Of a stretch of 63,037 nucleotides of DNA, positions 8,724 through 17,555 are shown in pieces. Both the position numbers and the translations under genes were made by a program. The notes below the pieces were generated by a model, which saw only the letters and a list, made by a program, of their open reading frames with translations, was not told the DNA's origin and ran no database searches. The DNA comes from Leucobacter sp. Ag1 (GTDB lineage: Bacteria; Actinomycetota; Actinomycetes; Actinomycetales; Microbacteriaceae), in NCBI RefSeq assembly GCF_000980875.1, contig NZ_LAYO01000092.1, positions 1 through 63,037 on the forward strand, given 5' to 3'. The stretch's first letter is position 1; each line of letters opens with the position of its first letter.

Positions 8724-8751
8724 TAGGGTGAACATCTCGAATTGGTGTTCA
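8724..8751 (+). promoter_or_regulatory. -10 element and IclR-type operator before the MFS gene
   Basis: TAGGGT (8724-8729) is a candidate -10. Directly downstream lies an inverted repeat GAACA...TGTTC (8730-8750). Its right part TTGGTGTTCA (8742-8751) is identical to 11055-11064 in front of the phenol hydroxylase-like gene, so both are probably bound by the same regulator, most likely the IclR protein encoded between them. Confidence 0.5.
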
Positions 8752-8805
8752 GATAACGCACATCGCGTTCACTAGTTGGCCGCCGACAAAGGAGTCCCCA
8801 TAGCC

Positions 8806-10179
8806 ATGTCTTCCGCACCCGCCACCGCGTCCTCTCCGCGAGAGCTGCGCCGAGTCGCCGCCGCGACCGTCATCGGAACCACTATCGAGTGGTACGACTT
8901 CTTCCTGTACGCGAGCGCGGCGGGCCTGGTCTTCGGCGAGCTCTTCTTCAAGCCCGCCGGTTCGCAGGCCGCGACGATCATCTCGTTCGCGACCGTCGGC
9001 GTGAGCTTCCTGTTCCGGCCGCTCGGCGCGTTCCTCGCCGGCCACTTCGGCGATCGGGTGGGCCGCAAGGCGATGCTCGTCATCACGCTCATCCTGATGG
9101 GGGCGGCGACCACGCTCATCGGCGTGCTGCCCACCTACTCGCAGGTCGGCATGCTCGCGCCCGTGCTCCTCATGCTGCTGCGCATCCTGCAGGGCCTCTC
9201 GACCGGCGGCGAGTGGGGCGGTGCCGTGCTGATGGCGGTCGAGCACGCCCCGAGCAACCGGCGCGGCCTCATGGGGGCGTACCCGCAGATCGGGGTCCCG
9301 ATCGGCCTGCTCCTCGCCTCGGGCGTGCTCGCGCTCATGACCGGGGTCGTCTCGCCCGGAGCCGCGTTCCTCGAGTGGGGCTGGCGCATCCCGTTCCTGT
9401 TGAGCTTCGTGCTCGTGGTGGTCGGCATCTTCGTGCGCCGCGCGGTCGAGGAGAGCCCGGTCTTCGCCGAGATCTCGGAGCGCAAGGAGCGGACCCGGAT
9501 CCCGATCGTGCAGCTCTTCCGGAAGCACTGGCTGCTCGTGCTCCTCGCCGCCCTCACCTTCGCGGGCAACAACGCGGCGGGATACATGACGACCGGCGGC
9601 TACATCCAGAACTACGCGACGACGCCGATCGCCGACGGCGGGCTCGTCGGGATGGAGCGCACGCCGGTGCTGCTCGCGGTTGCGGCCGCCTCGCTGGTCT
9701 GGCTCGCGATCACCTTCTTCGCCGGGGCGATCTCGGACCGCATCGGCCGTCGCAACACCTACATCGCCGGGTGGATCGCGTTCCTCGCCGTCATCTTCGT
9801 GCTGTTCCCGCTCGTCAACACGGGCAACGTCTGGTTGCTGTTCCTCGGGCTGTCGCTCTTCGCGATCGGCAACGGACTCACCTACGGGCCTCAGGCAGCC
9901 TACTTCGCGGAGCTGTTCCCGGCGTCGATCCGGTACTCGGGCGTCTCGATCGCCTACGCGATCGGCGCGATCCTCGGCGGCGCGTTCGCTCCGATGATCT
10001 CGGCCTGGCTCGTCGCCGAGACCGGAACCTCGCTGTCCGTTGCGTTCTACATCGCGGGCGTCATGGTCATCGCGTTCGTCGCGACGCTGCTGCTGCGCGA
10101 CCGCACCGGGATCCCGCTCGGTCCCGAGCACGAGGACGTGCAGCAGCGCGGTCACTTCGTGTGGGAGAAGGCTGCCTGA
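8806..10179 (+). CDS. MFS transporter, metabolite:H+ symporter family
   Basis: 457 residues from ATG 8806 with AAAGGAG upstream (11-nt spacing); a TTG at 8776 is less likely. Twelve membrane spans are expected. N-terminal GTTIEWYDFFLYASAA and the loop 2-3 motif GHFGDRVGRKAML are hallmarks of the metabolite:H+ symporter subfamily (ShiA, KgtP, PcaT relatives), which imports organic acids such as shikimate, 2-oxoglutarate or aromatic acids with protons. Its place between two flavin hydroxylase units and the shared operator with the hydroxylase at 11140 argue for uptake of an aromatic acid. Confidence 0.88.
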   Translation: MSSAPATASSPRELRRVAAATVIGTTIEWYDFFLYASAAGLVFGELFFKPAGSQAATIISFATVGVSFLFRPLGAFLAGHFGDRVGRKAMLVITLILMGAATTLIGVLPTYSQVGMLAPVLLMLLRILQGLSTGGEWGGAVLMAVEHAPSNRRGLMGAYPQIGVPIGLLLASGVLALMTGVVSPGAAFLEWGWRIPFLLSFVLVVVGIFVRRAVEESPVFAEISERKERTRIPIVQLFRKHWLLVLLAALTFAGNNAAGYMTTGGYIQNYATTPIADGGLVGMERTPVLLAVAAASLVWLAITFFAGAISDRIGRRNTYIAGWIAFLAVIFVLFPLVNTGNVWLLFLGLSLFAIGNGLTYGPQAAYFAELFPASIRYSGVSIAYAIGAILGGAFAPMISAWLVAETGTSLSVAFYIAGVMVIAFVATLLLRDRTGIPLGPEHEDVQQRGHFVWEKAA

Positions 10180-10189
10180 GCCCGGTCGG

Positions 10190-10228
10190 GAGCGGCCGAC
10201 GGCGGTGAGAACCTGCGGTCGGCCGCTC
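10190..10228. terminator. Bidirectional hairpin between MFS and IclR genes
   Basis: GAGCGGCCGAC (10190-10200) pairs perfectly with 10218-10228 over a 17-nt loop. It follows the MFS stop by 10 nt and covers the first two bases of the iclR stop codon, so it can end transcription from both sides. Confidence 0.6.
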
Positions 10229-10946
10229 AGCCGGCGGCGCGCACGATGCGGGCTGCCGCGCGCCGCATCTCGAGCCCGAGCTCCGCGAGGTCGTCGGGGA
10301 CGCCGATGTGCACCACCGCGAGTGCCGCGGGCGGTTCGCCCTCGAGGCGCAGCGGGACCGCGATCGAGGTGAGTCCCCGGATCACCTCGTCGTGGCTCAG
10401 CGCGTAGCCGTCGATCTGGCACTGCTCGGCGCCCTCGCTCAGCGGCACATCGCCGAAGACCGCGACGCGCTCGGCAGGTGAGAGGGAGGCCTCGATCGCA
10501 TGGCCGGGGGCGCCTGCCGTGGCCGGATGCCGGGTGCCGGGGCGCTGTGCCACGGTGGCGTGGCTGCGGCGCGGTTCGACGCTGACGAGAGTGATGACCT
10601 CGGTGCCGTCGAGCACGGTCACGAACGCGGTCATGCCGACCGTGTTGGCCAGCTCGGTGAGTTCGGGCAGCGCCGCGGAGTGCAGTGTGGACGCCGCACC
10701 GCGGCCGAGCGCGGCGAGACGCGGGCCGAGCCGGATGAGACCAGCGTCGTCGCGCAGGACGAAGCGGTGCTCCTCGAGCGTGCGCAGGATCCGGTAGGCG
10801 TTCGAGCGATGCACGCCGAGGGCGTCGGCGAGCTCGCTGATCGACATCGGACGCTCGGCGTCGGCGAGTGCTTCGAGGGCGCGGAGGCCGCGGTCGAGCG
10901 TCTGCGATCCGGCGGTTCCCGCCGGCGTCTCGGCGGGAGAAACCAT
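10227..10946 (-). CDS. IclR-family transcriptional regulator
   Basis: 239 residues from the ATG at 10946; the longer open frame (to 11030) would run back into the divergent promoter. The N-terminal winged helix (about residues 12-75: TLDRGLRALEALADAERPMS, then LADALGVHRSNAYRILRTL) is followed by the IclR effector-binding domain with the characteristic GHAIEASLSPAER segment. Small aromatic or aliphatic acids are usual effectors. It lies between a symporter gene and a phenol/3-hydroxybenzoate hydroxylase-like gene that share a promoter motif, so it probably controls both and, being divergent from the latter, itself. Confidence 0.85.
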   Translation of the reverse strand: MVSPAETPAGTAGSQTLDRGLRALEALADAERPMSISELADALGVHRSNAYRILRTLEEHRFVLRDDAGLIRLGPRLAALGRGAASTLHSAALPELTELANTVGMTAFVTVLDGTEVITLVSVEPRRSHATVAQRPGTRHPATAGAPGHAIEASLSPAERVAVFGDVPLSEGAEQCQIDGYALSHDEVIRGLTSIAVPLRLEGEPPAALAVVHIGVPDDLAELGLEMRRAAARIVRAAG

Positions 10947-11006
10947 GCGACCATTGTGGCGGATCCGGACGGGTCCTGCGGGTCGCACCGCGGGCTCGCG
11001 GGCGCG

Positions 11007-11076
11007 TTGTGCCCGGGCCGCCTCCGACATATGATGTGTGTGCAGTATTCAAACTTGGTGTTCATTTATTGAACAC
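11007..11076 (+). promoter_or_regulatory. Promoter and operator of the aromatic hydroxylase gene
   Basis: TTGTGC (11007-11012) and TATGAT (11030-11035) with a 17-nt spacer make the best housekeeping promoter in this region. The perfect palindrome GTGTTCATTTATTGAACAC (11058-11076, 7-bp arms) lies 16-34 nt past the expected transcription start, a position suited to repression. TTGGTGTTCA (11055-11064) repeats the motif at 8742. Confidence 0.65.
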
Positions 11077-11139
11077 AGCTTTCCCGGGGTGGGCCTCCCG
11101 CAACTCGGCCCGGCGTCACAGCGCAGTGAAGGAGAAGCC

Positions 11140-13047
11140 ATGCAGTTCCACCACCACGGCTACGTGTCGGGCGATCCGAGGATCGCACCCGCCGCGGGCG
11201 TCGGTCTCGACCGACCGGCCGAGCTCCCGAGCGAGATCGACGTGCTCATCGTCGGATCCGGCCCCGCGGGGATCGTCGCCGCAGCGCAGCTCGCGCAGTT
11301 CCCGAACGTGGTGACCCGGGTGGTCGAGCGCCGCGACGGCCGACTGGTGCTGGGCCAGGCCGACGGCATCCAGGCGCGCAGCGTCGAGACCTTCCAGGCG
11401 TTCGGCTTCGCGCAGCAGATCATCCAGGAGGCCTACCAGATCACTGAGACGAGCTTCTGGACCCCGGACCCCGCCCGGCCCGCGAACATCGTCCACAGCT
11501 CCACCACCCCGGACGATCCGCAGGGGATCAGCGAGTTCCCGCACCTCATCGTCAACCAGGCCCGAGTCATCGACTACTTCGCCGACTACGCGCGGCGCGC
11601 GCCGGCCCGCGGAGACATCGACTACGGCTACGAATTCGTCGATCTCGAGGTCACGGGCGAAGGGGAGTACCCGGTCCTGGTGACGCTCCGGAAGGTCTCG
11701 GGTTTCAGCGGGGCAGGGATCAACGCTGAGAAGGCGGAGGACGGTGCGGCCGAGGAGACGGTCACGGTCCGCGCGAAGTACGTCATCGGGGCCGACGGCG
11801 CCCGGTCCTCCGTACGCCGCTCCATCGGCGGCTCGCTCGCCGGATCCACCTCCCTGCACGCCTGGGGCGTCATGGACGTGCTCGCGGTCACCGATTTCCC
11901 CGACTTCCGCAAGAAGTGCATCATCCACTCCGAGGCGGGATCGATCCTGCACATCCCGCGCGAGGGCAATCACCTGGCGCGCATCTACGTGGATCTCGGC
12001 GAGACCGACGAGAACGACGGCGGGCAGGTTCGGCACACTCCGCTCGACGAGGTCATCGCGCGGGCGAACGCGATCCTGCACCCCTACACGCTCGACGTGC
12101 GCGATGTTCCGTGGCACAGCGTGTACGAGGTCGCCCATCGCCTGACCGACCGCTTCGACGATGCCGCCAGCTTGCCCGACGGCAAGGGCCGCGTGTTCCT
12201 GATGGGCGACGCGTGCCATACGCACAGCGCGAAGGCCGGGCAGGGCATGAACGTGTCGATGCAGGACGGCTGGAACCTCGGCTGGAAGCTCGGGTACGTG
12301 CTCGAGGGCCGCAGCCCCGAGTCGCTGCTGAAGACCTACTCCGACGAGCGCTGGGTCACGTCGAAGAACCTCATCGATTTCGATCGGGAGTGGTCGACGC
12401 TCATGGCGAAGAAGCCCGAGGAGTTCGATTCCCCGTCCGAGCTCGAGGACTTCTACGTCGCCACCGCCGAGTTCCCCGCGGGCTTCATGACCCAGTACAC
12501 GGAGTCCATGCTCACCGGCGGCGACGCGCACCAGTCGCTGGCGACGGGCTTCCCTCTGGGCAAACGCTTCAAATCGGTGATGACGACGCGGGTCGCCGAT
12601 GCCGTGCCCGTGCACCTCGGGCACCATCACCGGGCCGACGGGCGGTTCAGGGTCTACGCCTTCGCTGATGCGACGGGGGAGCGGTTGGCCGAGTGGGCCG
12701 CCTGGATGCTCGAGGATCCGGCATCGCCGGTCCGGCGCTACACGCCGGAGGGAGCCGACATCGACGCGCTGCTCGACGTGAAGGCCGTCTACCAGCAGCC
12801 GCACGATCGGGTCGGGCTGCCCTCGGTGCCGAAGCTGTTCCTGCCGGCGAGCGGTCCGTTCGGGCTCACTGACTACGAGAAGGTCTACGCCGCGCTGCCC
12901 GGGGAGGACATCTTCGAGCAGCGGGGCATCGACCGCGCGGGTGCCGTGGTCGTCGTGCGTCCCGATCACTACGTCGCGGCGGTGCTGCCGCTCGATGCAC
13001 CCGAGCTGATCGCCGACTACTTCGCCGGAGTGCTGCTCGAACGGTAG
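11140..13047 (+). CDS. FAD-binding aromatic hydroxylase (phenol 2-/3-hydroxybenzoate 4-monooxygenase-like)
   Basis: 635 residues from ATG 11140, with AAGGAG 5 nt upstream. Class A hydroxylase motifs: VGSGPAGIVAAAQLA near residue 30-45, the DG motif VIGADGARSSVRRSIG near residue 215-230, and the GD motif VFLMGDACHTHSAKAGQGMN. The length and a C-terminal thioredoxin-like domain (about residues 460-635) place it with phenol hydroxylase and 3-hydroxybenzoate 4-hydroxylase (MobA) rather than the shorter PobA type. The reaction is NADPH- and O2-dependent ortho or para hydroxylation of a phenolic substrate, feeding ring cleavage. No ring-cleavage dioxygenase is in the window. Confidence 0.87.
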   Translation: MQFHHHGYVSGDPRIAPAAGVGLDRPAELPSEIDVLIVGSGPAGIVAAAQLAQFPNVVTRVVERRDGRLVLGQADGIQARSVETFQAFGFAQQIIQEAYQITETSFWTPDPARPANIVHSSTTPDDPQGISEFPHLIVNQARVIDYFADYARRAPARGDIDYGYEFVDLEVTGEGEYPVLVTLRKVSGFSGAGINAEKAEDGAAEETVTVRAKYVIGADGARSSVRRSIGGSLAGSTSLHAWGVMDVLAVTDFPDFRKKCIIHSEAGSILHIPREGNHLARIYVDLGETDENDGGQVRHTPLDEVIARANAILHPYTLDVRDVPWHSVYEVAHRLTDRFDDAASLPDGKGRVFLMGDACHTHSAKAGQGMNVSMQDGWNLGWKLGYVLEGRSPESLLKTYSDERWVTSKNLIDFDREWSTLMAKKPEEFDSPSELEDFYVATAEFPAGFMTQYTESMLTGGDAHQSLATGFPLGKRFKSVMTTRVADAVPVHLGHHHRADGRFRVYAFADATGERLAEWAAWMLEDPASPVRRYTPEGADIDALLDVKAVYQQPHDRVGLPSVPKLFLPASGPFGLTDYEKVYAALPGEDIFEQRGIDRAGAVVVVRPDHYVAAVLPLDAPELIADYFAGVLLER

Positions 13048-13056
13048 AGGGACGAG

Positions 13057-13065
13057 TTATCCACA
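13057..13065 (+). other. Lone DnaA-box match
   Basis: TTATCCACA is a perfect match to the bacterial DnaA 9-mer, just after the hydroxylase stop. No cluster of further boxes or AT-rich unwinding element is nearby, so it is not an origin. Confidence 0.3.
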
Positions 13066-13153
13066 GATCGTGCTGTTCCCGCATCTCTCCGACCGAACCC
13101 GCGTACCGTGTCCCCTGAACGCAACGCAGAACACCCCGAAAGCAGGTGCGAGC

Positions 13154-13441
13154 ATGACCCCGGACGTGATCGCCACGATCGTGACCGCGCTCGGCACGAC
13201 CGCGACGCTCTTCGGCGGTCTCGCCGCGATGCTGCACCGCATGGAAGCACGCATCGATCGACGCTTCGAACAGGTCGACGCGCAGTTCGTCGAGATGCGT
13301 TCCGAGATGCGTTCCGAGATGCGCTCCGAAATCGGTCAGCTCCGCGGTGAGTTTCGTCAGCTTGCTGCAGACATCGTCGAGGTGAAGATCGCAGTGGCCA
13401 GGGTGGAAGAGCCGAAGCCGATGCTCCTGCACGTGAGGTGA
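13154..13441 (+). CDS. Small membrane-anchored coiled-coil protein
   Basis: 95 residues from ATG 13154 (AGGTG upstream). One hydrophobic span at about residues 5-25 (VIATIVTALGTTATLFGGLA) is followed by a charged helix, residues 30-85, with heptad-like spacing and an EMRS-EMRS-EMRS repeat encoded by three tandem 12-bp units. I do not recognise a specific family; similar short 'TM plus coiled-coil' proteins are common and uncharacterised. It is the only gene between the hydroxylase and the second ThDP enzyme and ends in a terminator hairpin. Confidence 0.6.
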   Translation: MTPDVIATIVTALGTTATLFGGLAAMLHRMEARIDRRFEQVDAQFVEMRSEMRSEMRSEIGQLRGEFRQLAADIVEVKIAVARVEEPKPMLLHVR

Positions 13442-13481
13442 GTCTGCCGTGTCCTGCTTCGCTGCCGGACACGGCAGACTC
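13440..13481. terminator. Hairpin between convergent genes
   Basis: GAGTCTGCCGTGTCC (13440-13454) pairs perfectly with 13467-13481 across a 12-nt loop. The left arm begins inside the stop codon of the small membrane protein gene; it can serve both convergent genes. Confidence 0.7.
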
Positions 13482-13498
13482 GCAGCAGGTGCTCCGAG

Positions 13499-15193
13499 TT
13501 AGTGAGTGCGCGGAACGTAGCTCGGCACGGTCGGCGATACTCGGCAGTCCAGCAGGATCGTGCCCGTCCCGCCGGCCGCGCTCCAAGCGGCCAGCGCATC
13601 GAGGTGGGCGAGCTCGGTGACCGAGACCCCCTGCGCACCGAGCGCGTTCGCGAGTGCGGCGAAGTCGGCAGCCGAGGACCCGTCGTTCCAGACGACGATC
13701 ACGCAGCGCTGCGCGGTGCGGATCGCGGTCTCGACGTCGTCGAGCGCCTGCAGGCCCGGGTCGCTTCCTGTGGAGAGGACGGCGGTGGACCCCGGGGCGG
13801 CGGCCGCGACGCCCGCGATGGATGCGCAGCCGAGCCCGATGGCACGGAACGCCGAACCCACCATGATTGAGCGGGCCGGGGAGGCCACCGACCAGTAGCG
13901 GCCCGACCAGGCGATCGCCGACCCGCCGTCGGTGGCGACGTATCGGTCGAGCGGGAGGAGTTCTGCGAGCCTCGTCGCGACGGAACGCGGATCGAGCAGT
14001 CCGTCGGCGCAGATTCCGGTGGGGTGCTCGACGAAACCGGTGTCGCGCACTCTGAGGGCGCCGCCGGGCTCGAGCCCGGGCACCCGCTCGCGCCAGCCGC
14101 TCGGAGCGGGACGGGAGAGGGCGAGGGTCTCGCGCAGTTCGCGCAGCACGGCGGAGGCGTCGCCGCGGAGCCGGTGCTGCACGATCTCGTGATCGGCCTC
14201 CGGAGCGGGGACGTCGTCCACGTCGATGCGCACCACAGTAGTGTGCGGCCCGAACAGCGTGCCGCCCGCCGTGGTGAAGGAGTTGAGGCTCGCGCCCACA
14301 ACGAGCACCGCGTCGGCCTCCGAGATGAGCCGCATCGCCGCATCCTGACCGAGTCCGCCGACGACGCCCACGTCGAAGTGCTGGGCGGGGAAGATTCCAC
14401 GGGCGAGTGCGGTGGTGGCGGTGATCGCTCCCAGTGCGTCGGCCATGAGGCCCAGCTCGGTCGCCGCGCCCGAGAGCCAGGCCCCGCGCCCGGCGATGAT
14501 GACGGGGCGCATGGCGACCGTCAGCGCCTGCACCGCCGAGGTGCGCTCGACCGGATTGACGCCCGTCGGCGGGTGCGGGATCGCCGCGGGGACCGCGGCG
14601 GCCGAGGGCAGCGTCGCCGCGCTCAACGATCGGATGACCGCCGGGTCGGAGAGGTCGATGCCGCGCGAATCGGTGAGCGACGCGGGCGCGCCGATGACGT
14701 CGATGGCGACCGACAGTACGACCGGGCGCCGGGTGCGCAGCGCGGAATCGACCGCGCGGTCGACGATCGCGTCGATGTTGTCGGGGGTGACGGTGAGGGT
14801 GCGGACCCCGAGCGCAGCCGCCAGCATCTCCTGGTCGACGTCCCACGGGCGGTTGCCCGTGGTCGGGGCGTCGGCCGCGAGCACGATGAGCGGCACGCGT
14901 GCCCGGGTGGTCTCGGCGAGCGCGGTGAGCGCGTTCGTGAATCCGGGGCCCGTGGTGGTGACGGCCACCGCGAGGGTGCCGGTCGCGCGCGCGAAGGCGT
15001 CCGCAGAGGCGATCGTGGCGACCTCGTGCCCCACCATGGTGACGCCGATGCCGTGCTGCTCGAGGTCGGTGACCAGTGTGGCGTTGACCCGGGCGATGCG
15101 GGCGAAGCCCTGCGCGGTGTGGCGGGCGAGCGCACCCGCGAGCGCCGCGGAGACGGTGGGTGCTGCGGGGGCGACGGAAGCGAACTGCGACAT
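13499..15193 (-). CDS. ThDP-dependent enzyme paralog with altered cofactor motif
   Basis: 564 residues, closely related along its length to the protein of 4837-6672: the same order of motifs, including NRPWDVDQEMLAAALGVRTL and WRERVPGLEPGGALRVRDTG. The catalytic Glu is kept (VGHEVATIASADAF). In the C-terminal PP domain the Mg-ThDP motif differs: the GDGGG of the paralog is GSDPG, and about 20 residues after VVWND are missing, the segment that in the paralog holds AAYGAEVHLYGRMGL. The enzyme may bind cofactor poorly, need its paralog, or have become regulatory. TAGACT lies 6 nt before its ATG (leaderless). Confidence 0.75.
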   Translation of the reverse strand: MSQFASVAPAAPTVSAALAGALARHTAQGFARIARVNATLVTDLEQHGIGVTMVGHEVATIASADAFARATGTLAVAVTTTGPGFTNALTALAETTRARVPLIVLAADAPTTGNRPWDVDQEMLAAALGVRTLTVTPDNIDAIVDRAVDSALRTRRPVVLSVAIDVIGAPASLTDSRGIDLSDPAVIRSLSAATLPSAAAVPAAIPHPPTGVNPVERTSAVQALTVAMRPVIIAGRGAWLSGAATELGLMADALGAITATTALARGIFPAQHFDVGVVGGLGQDAAMRLISEADAVLVVGASLNSFTTAGGTLFGPHTTVVRIDVDDVPAPEADHEIVQHRLRGDASAVLRELRETLALSRPAPSGWRERVPGLEPGGALRVRDTGFVEHPTGICADGLLDPRSVATRLAELLPLDRYVATDGGSAIAWSGRYWSVASPARSIMVGSAFRAIGLGCASIAGVAAAAPGSTAVLSTGSDPGLQALDDVETAIRTAQRCVIVVWNDGSSAADFAALANALGAQGVSVTELAHLDALAAWSAAGGTGTILLDCRVSPTVPSYVPRTH

Positions 15194-15199
15194 GGGCGA

Positions 15200-15205
15200 A
15201 GTCTA
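15200..15205 (-). promoter_or_regulatory. -10 element, leaderless start of the ThDP paralog
   Basis: Minus-strand TAGACT followed by 6 nt and the ATG at 15193. There is no Shine-Dalgarno sequence. Confidence 0.5.
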
Positions 15206-15252
15206 GCGGGGAGCGCCGACACGCGGTCCGTTCCACGGCGTTCGAATCGGCA

Positions 15253-15321
15253 TTCTGCATGCATACGGCAGAACGCAGGGGATCCATTGCGCTTCGAGGG
15301 GTCTGAGTGTATACATAGAGC
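15253..15321 (+). promoter_or_regulatory. Promoter and operators of the GntR-prp operon
   Basis: TTGCGC (15287-15292), a 17-nt spacer and TATACA (15310-15315) are followed by 6 nt and the ATG at 15322, so the mRNA should be leaderless. The -10 is embedded in the palindrome TGTATACA (15308-15315), the GTATAC core often bound by GntR/FCD regulators. A second inverted repeat, TTCTGC (15253-15258) and GCAGAA (15268-15273), lies upstream. Confidence 0.6.
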
Positions 15322-16020
15322 ATGGCGATGAACATCGGGGGACGCACGACCGCGGTCGAGCGCGCCTACGCCGTGCTGCTCGACGAGATCCAGACCGGCG
15401 CGCTCCCGGCCGGGGCGGTGCTCGCCGAGGTCGAGCAGTCGGCGCGGCTGGGCATCAGTCGCACGCCCCTGCGGGAGGCGCTCGTCCGTCTCGGGTCGGA
15501 GGGCTTCGTCGTGCAGCAGTCGCCGCGGGTCACCGTGGTCGCCGGAATCGACGAGAACGACATCCGCAGTCTCTTCGAGCTGCGGCGCGGACTCGAGGAG
15601 CTCGCCGTCCGGGCCGCTGCGGAACGGGGCGATGCGGCCGTGTTCACCGCGCTTGCCGAGTCCTTCAGCGCTGCCGCGACCGCGAATCCGGGGCTCGCCG
15701 ACCCGGCGGAGCATGCGGGCTACTACGCGCTCATCTCCGCCTACGACGCGGCGGTCGGCGACGCGATCCGCAACGACTATCTCGCCTCCGCGCTGCGCAC
15801 CGTGCACACCCATCTCGTCCGGGTCCGACAGCTCGCGAAGGACAACCCGGAGCGTCTCGTCGTCTCGGCCGGCGAGCACGCGCTGATCGCCGGTGCGATC
15901 GCCGAGGGCGACGCCGCGCTCGCCGCGCACGCCACCCATGTGCACCTGCACAACGCGCTCATCTCGATCCTGAGCTCCATCGCGGGCTCGTCCCCGACCC
16001 ACACGGAAGGCACGCCATGA
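15322..16020 (+). CDS. GntR-family regulator (FCD type) of the 2-methylcitrate operon
   Basis: 232 residues. N-terminal winged helix (about residues 5-75) with [20 protein letters not shown] and [18 protein letters not shown], then an all-helical FCD ligand domain ([16 protein letters not shown], and His-containing [13 protein letters not shown] and [13 protein letters not shown], the usual metal/ligand residues). It is the first gene of an operon with prpD (ATGA overlap at 16017-16020), so it most likely senses a propionate-derived or 2-methylcitrate-cycle acid and controls its own operon. Many relatives instead use a PrpR of another family; the GntR arrangement is an alternative solution. 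Confidence 0.85.
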   Translation: MAMNIGGRTTAVERAYAVLLDEIQTGALPAGAVLAEVEQSARLGISRTPLREALVRLGSEGFVVQQSPRVTVVAGIDENDIRSLFELRRGLEELAVRAAAERGDAAVFTALAESFSAAATANPGLADPAEHAGYYALISAYDAAVGDAIRNDYLASALRTVHTHLVRVRQLAKDNPERLVVSAGEHALIAGAIAEGDAALAAHATHVHLHNALISILSSIAGSSPTHTEGTP

Positions 16021-17555
16021 CCGTCATCCACCACGTCCGCGTTCACACGAGCGAAGAGGAGCTGCCCCGCGAGGGACAGCTGGCCTGGAAGATCGCGGAG
16101 GTCGCGACGGACCCCGTCCCGGTCGATGCCGACGTCGTCGACATGATCATCAATCGCGTGATCGACAACGCCTCGGTCGCCGCAGCATCGCTGAACCGCG
16201 GTCCCATCATCGCCGCACGCGCGCAGGCTCTCGATCACCCGGTATCGACCGGCGGTGCCGGCGCCTCGATCTTCGGCCTGCCGAGCACGGGTGCGGACGC
16301 CGCGCTGTCGAGCCCCGAGTGGGCGGCATGGGCGAACGGGGTCGCGGTGCGCGAGCTCGACTACCACGACACCTTCCTCGCCGCGGAGTACTCGCACCCG
16401 GGTGACAACATCCCGCCGATCCTCGCGGTCGCCCAGCACGTCGGCAGCGATGGCGCCGCGGTGGTGCGTGCGATCGCGACCGGGTACGAGATCCAGATGG
16501 ACCTGGTGCGTGCGATCTGCCTGCACCGGCACAAGATCGACCACGTCGCGCACCTCGGCCCGTCCGCCGCCGCGGGCATCGGCACCCTGCTCGGCCTCGA
16601 GACCCCGGTGATCGCGCAGGCGGTCGCGCAGGCGCTCCACACCACCACCGCGACGCGGCAGAGCCGGAAGGGCGAGATCTCGACTTGGAAGGCGCATGCG
16701 CCGGCGTTCGCGGGCAAGATGGCGGTCGAGGCCGTCGACCGCGCCATGCGCGGGCAGACCGCTCCCGCGCCGATCTACGAGGGCGAGGACGGCGTCATCG
16801 CCTGGATGCTCGACGGTCCGAACGCGTCGTACGACGTGCCGCTGCCGGCCCCGGGGGAAGCGAAGCGCGCGATCCTCGACAGCTACACCAAGGAGCACTC
16901 GGCCGAATACCAGGCGCAGGCCTGGATCGACCTCGCGCGCAAGCTGCACGGCGCGCACCCCGAGCTGGCCGACCCCGCGAACGTCGCGTCGATCGTGCTG
17001 CACACCAGCCACCACACGCACTACGTGATCGGCTCGGGGGCGAACGATCCGCAGAAGTACGATCCGAAGGCCTCGCGCGAGACGCTCGACCACTCGATCC
17101 CGTACATCTTCGCGGTCGCGCTGCAGGACGGCGGCTGGCACCACGTCGACTCCTACGCGCCCGAGCGGGCGGGGCGCCCCGACACGGTCGAGCTGTGGCA
17201 CAGGATCACCACTGCGGAGGATCCCGAGTGGACCCGTCGCTACCACTCCGAGGATCCCGATGAGAAGGCCTTCGGCGGTCGCGTCGAGATCGCGCTGGCC
17301 GACGGCACGACCATCGTCGACCAGATCGCCGTCGCCGACGCCCACCCGCTCGGTGCGCGCCCCTTCGCCCGCGAGAACTACATCGCGAAGTTCCGGATCC
17401 TCGCCGAGCCCGTGCTCGAACCGGCGGAGATCGAGCGGTTCCTCGAGCTCGTGCAGCGGCTGCCCGAGCTGACCGTCGACGAGGTGCGCGAGCTCAACAT
17501 CGTCGCCGCGCCGGGCGTCATCGACCTCTCCGCCGCCCCGAAGGGACTCTTCTGA
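16017..17555 (+). CDS. prpD: 2-methylcitrate dehydratase (MmgE/PrpD family)
   Basis: 512 residues, the family's usual length is 480-510. Characteristic segments include [36 protein letters not shown], and [17 protein letters not shown]. It dehydrates 2-methylcitrate to 2-methyl-cis-aconitate in the 2-methylcitrate cycle, which detoxifies and uses propionyl-CoA. It is coupled to the GntR gene upstream (4-nt overlap) and to prpB downstream (1-nt overlap, TGATG at 17553-17557). Confidence 0.93.
   Translation: MTVIHHVRVHTSEEELPREGQLAWKIAEVATDPVPVDADVVDMIINRVIDNASVAAASLNRGPIIAARAQALDHPVSTGGAGASIFGLPSTGADAALSSPEWAAWANGVAVRELDYHDTFLAAEYSHPGDNIPPILAVAQHVGSDGAAVVRAIATGYEIQMDLVRAICLHRHKIDHVAHLGPSAAAGIGTLLGLETPVIAQAVAQALHTTTATRQSRKGEISTWKAHAPAFAGKMAVEAVDRAMRGQTAPAPIYEGEDGVIAWMLDGPNASYDVPLPAPGEAKRAILDSYTKEHSAEYQAQAWIDLARKLHGAHPELADPANVASIVLHTSHHTHYVIGSGANDPQKYDPKASRETLDHSIPYIFAVALQDGGWHHVDSYAPERAGRPDTVELWHRITTAEDPEWTRRYHSEDPDEKAFGGRVEIALADGTTIVDQIAVADAHPLGARPFARENYIAKFRILAEPVLEPAEIERFLELVQRLPELTVDEVRELNIVAAPGVIDLSAAPKGLF

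Noticed and set aside
13057..13065. A replication origin suggested by a perfect DnaA box.
   Set aside because: Single site; no dnaA/dnaN genes, no box cluster and no AT-rich region.
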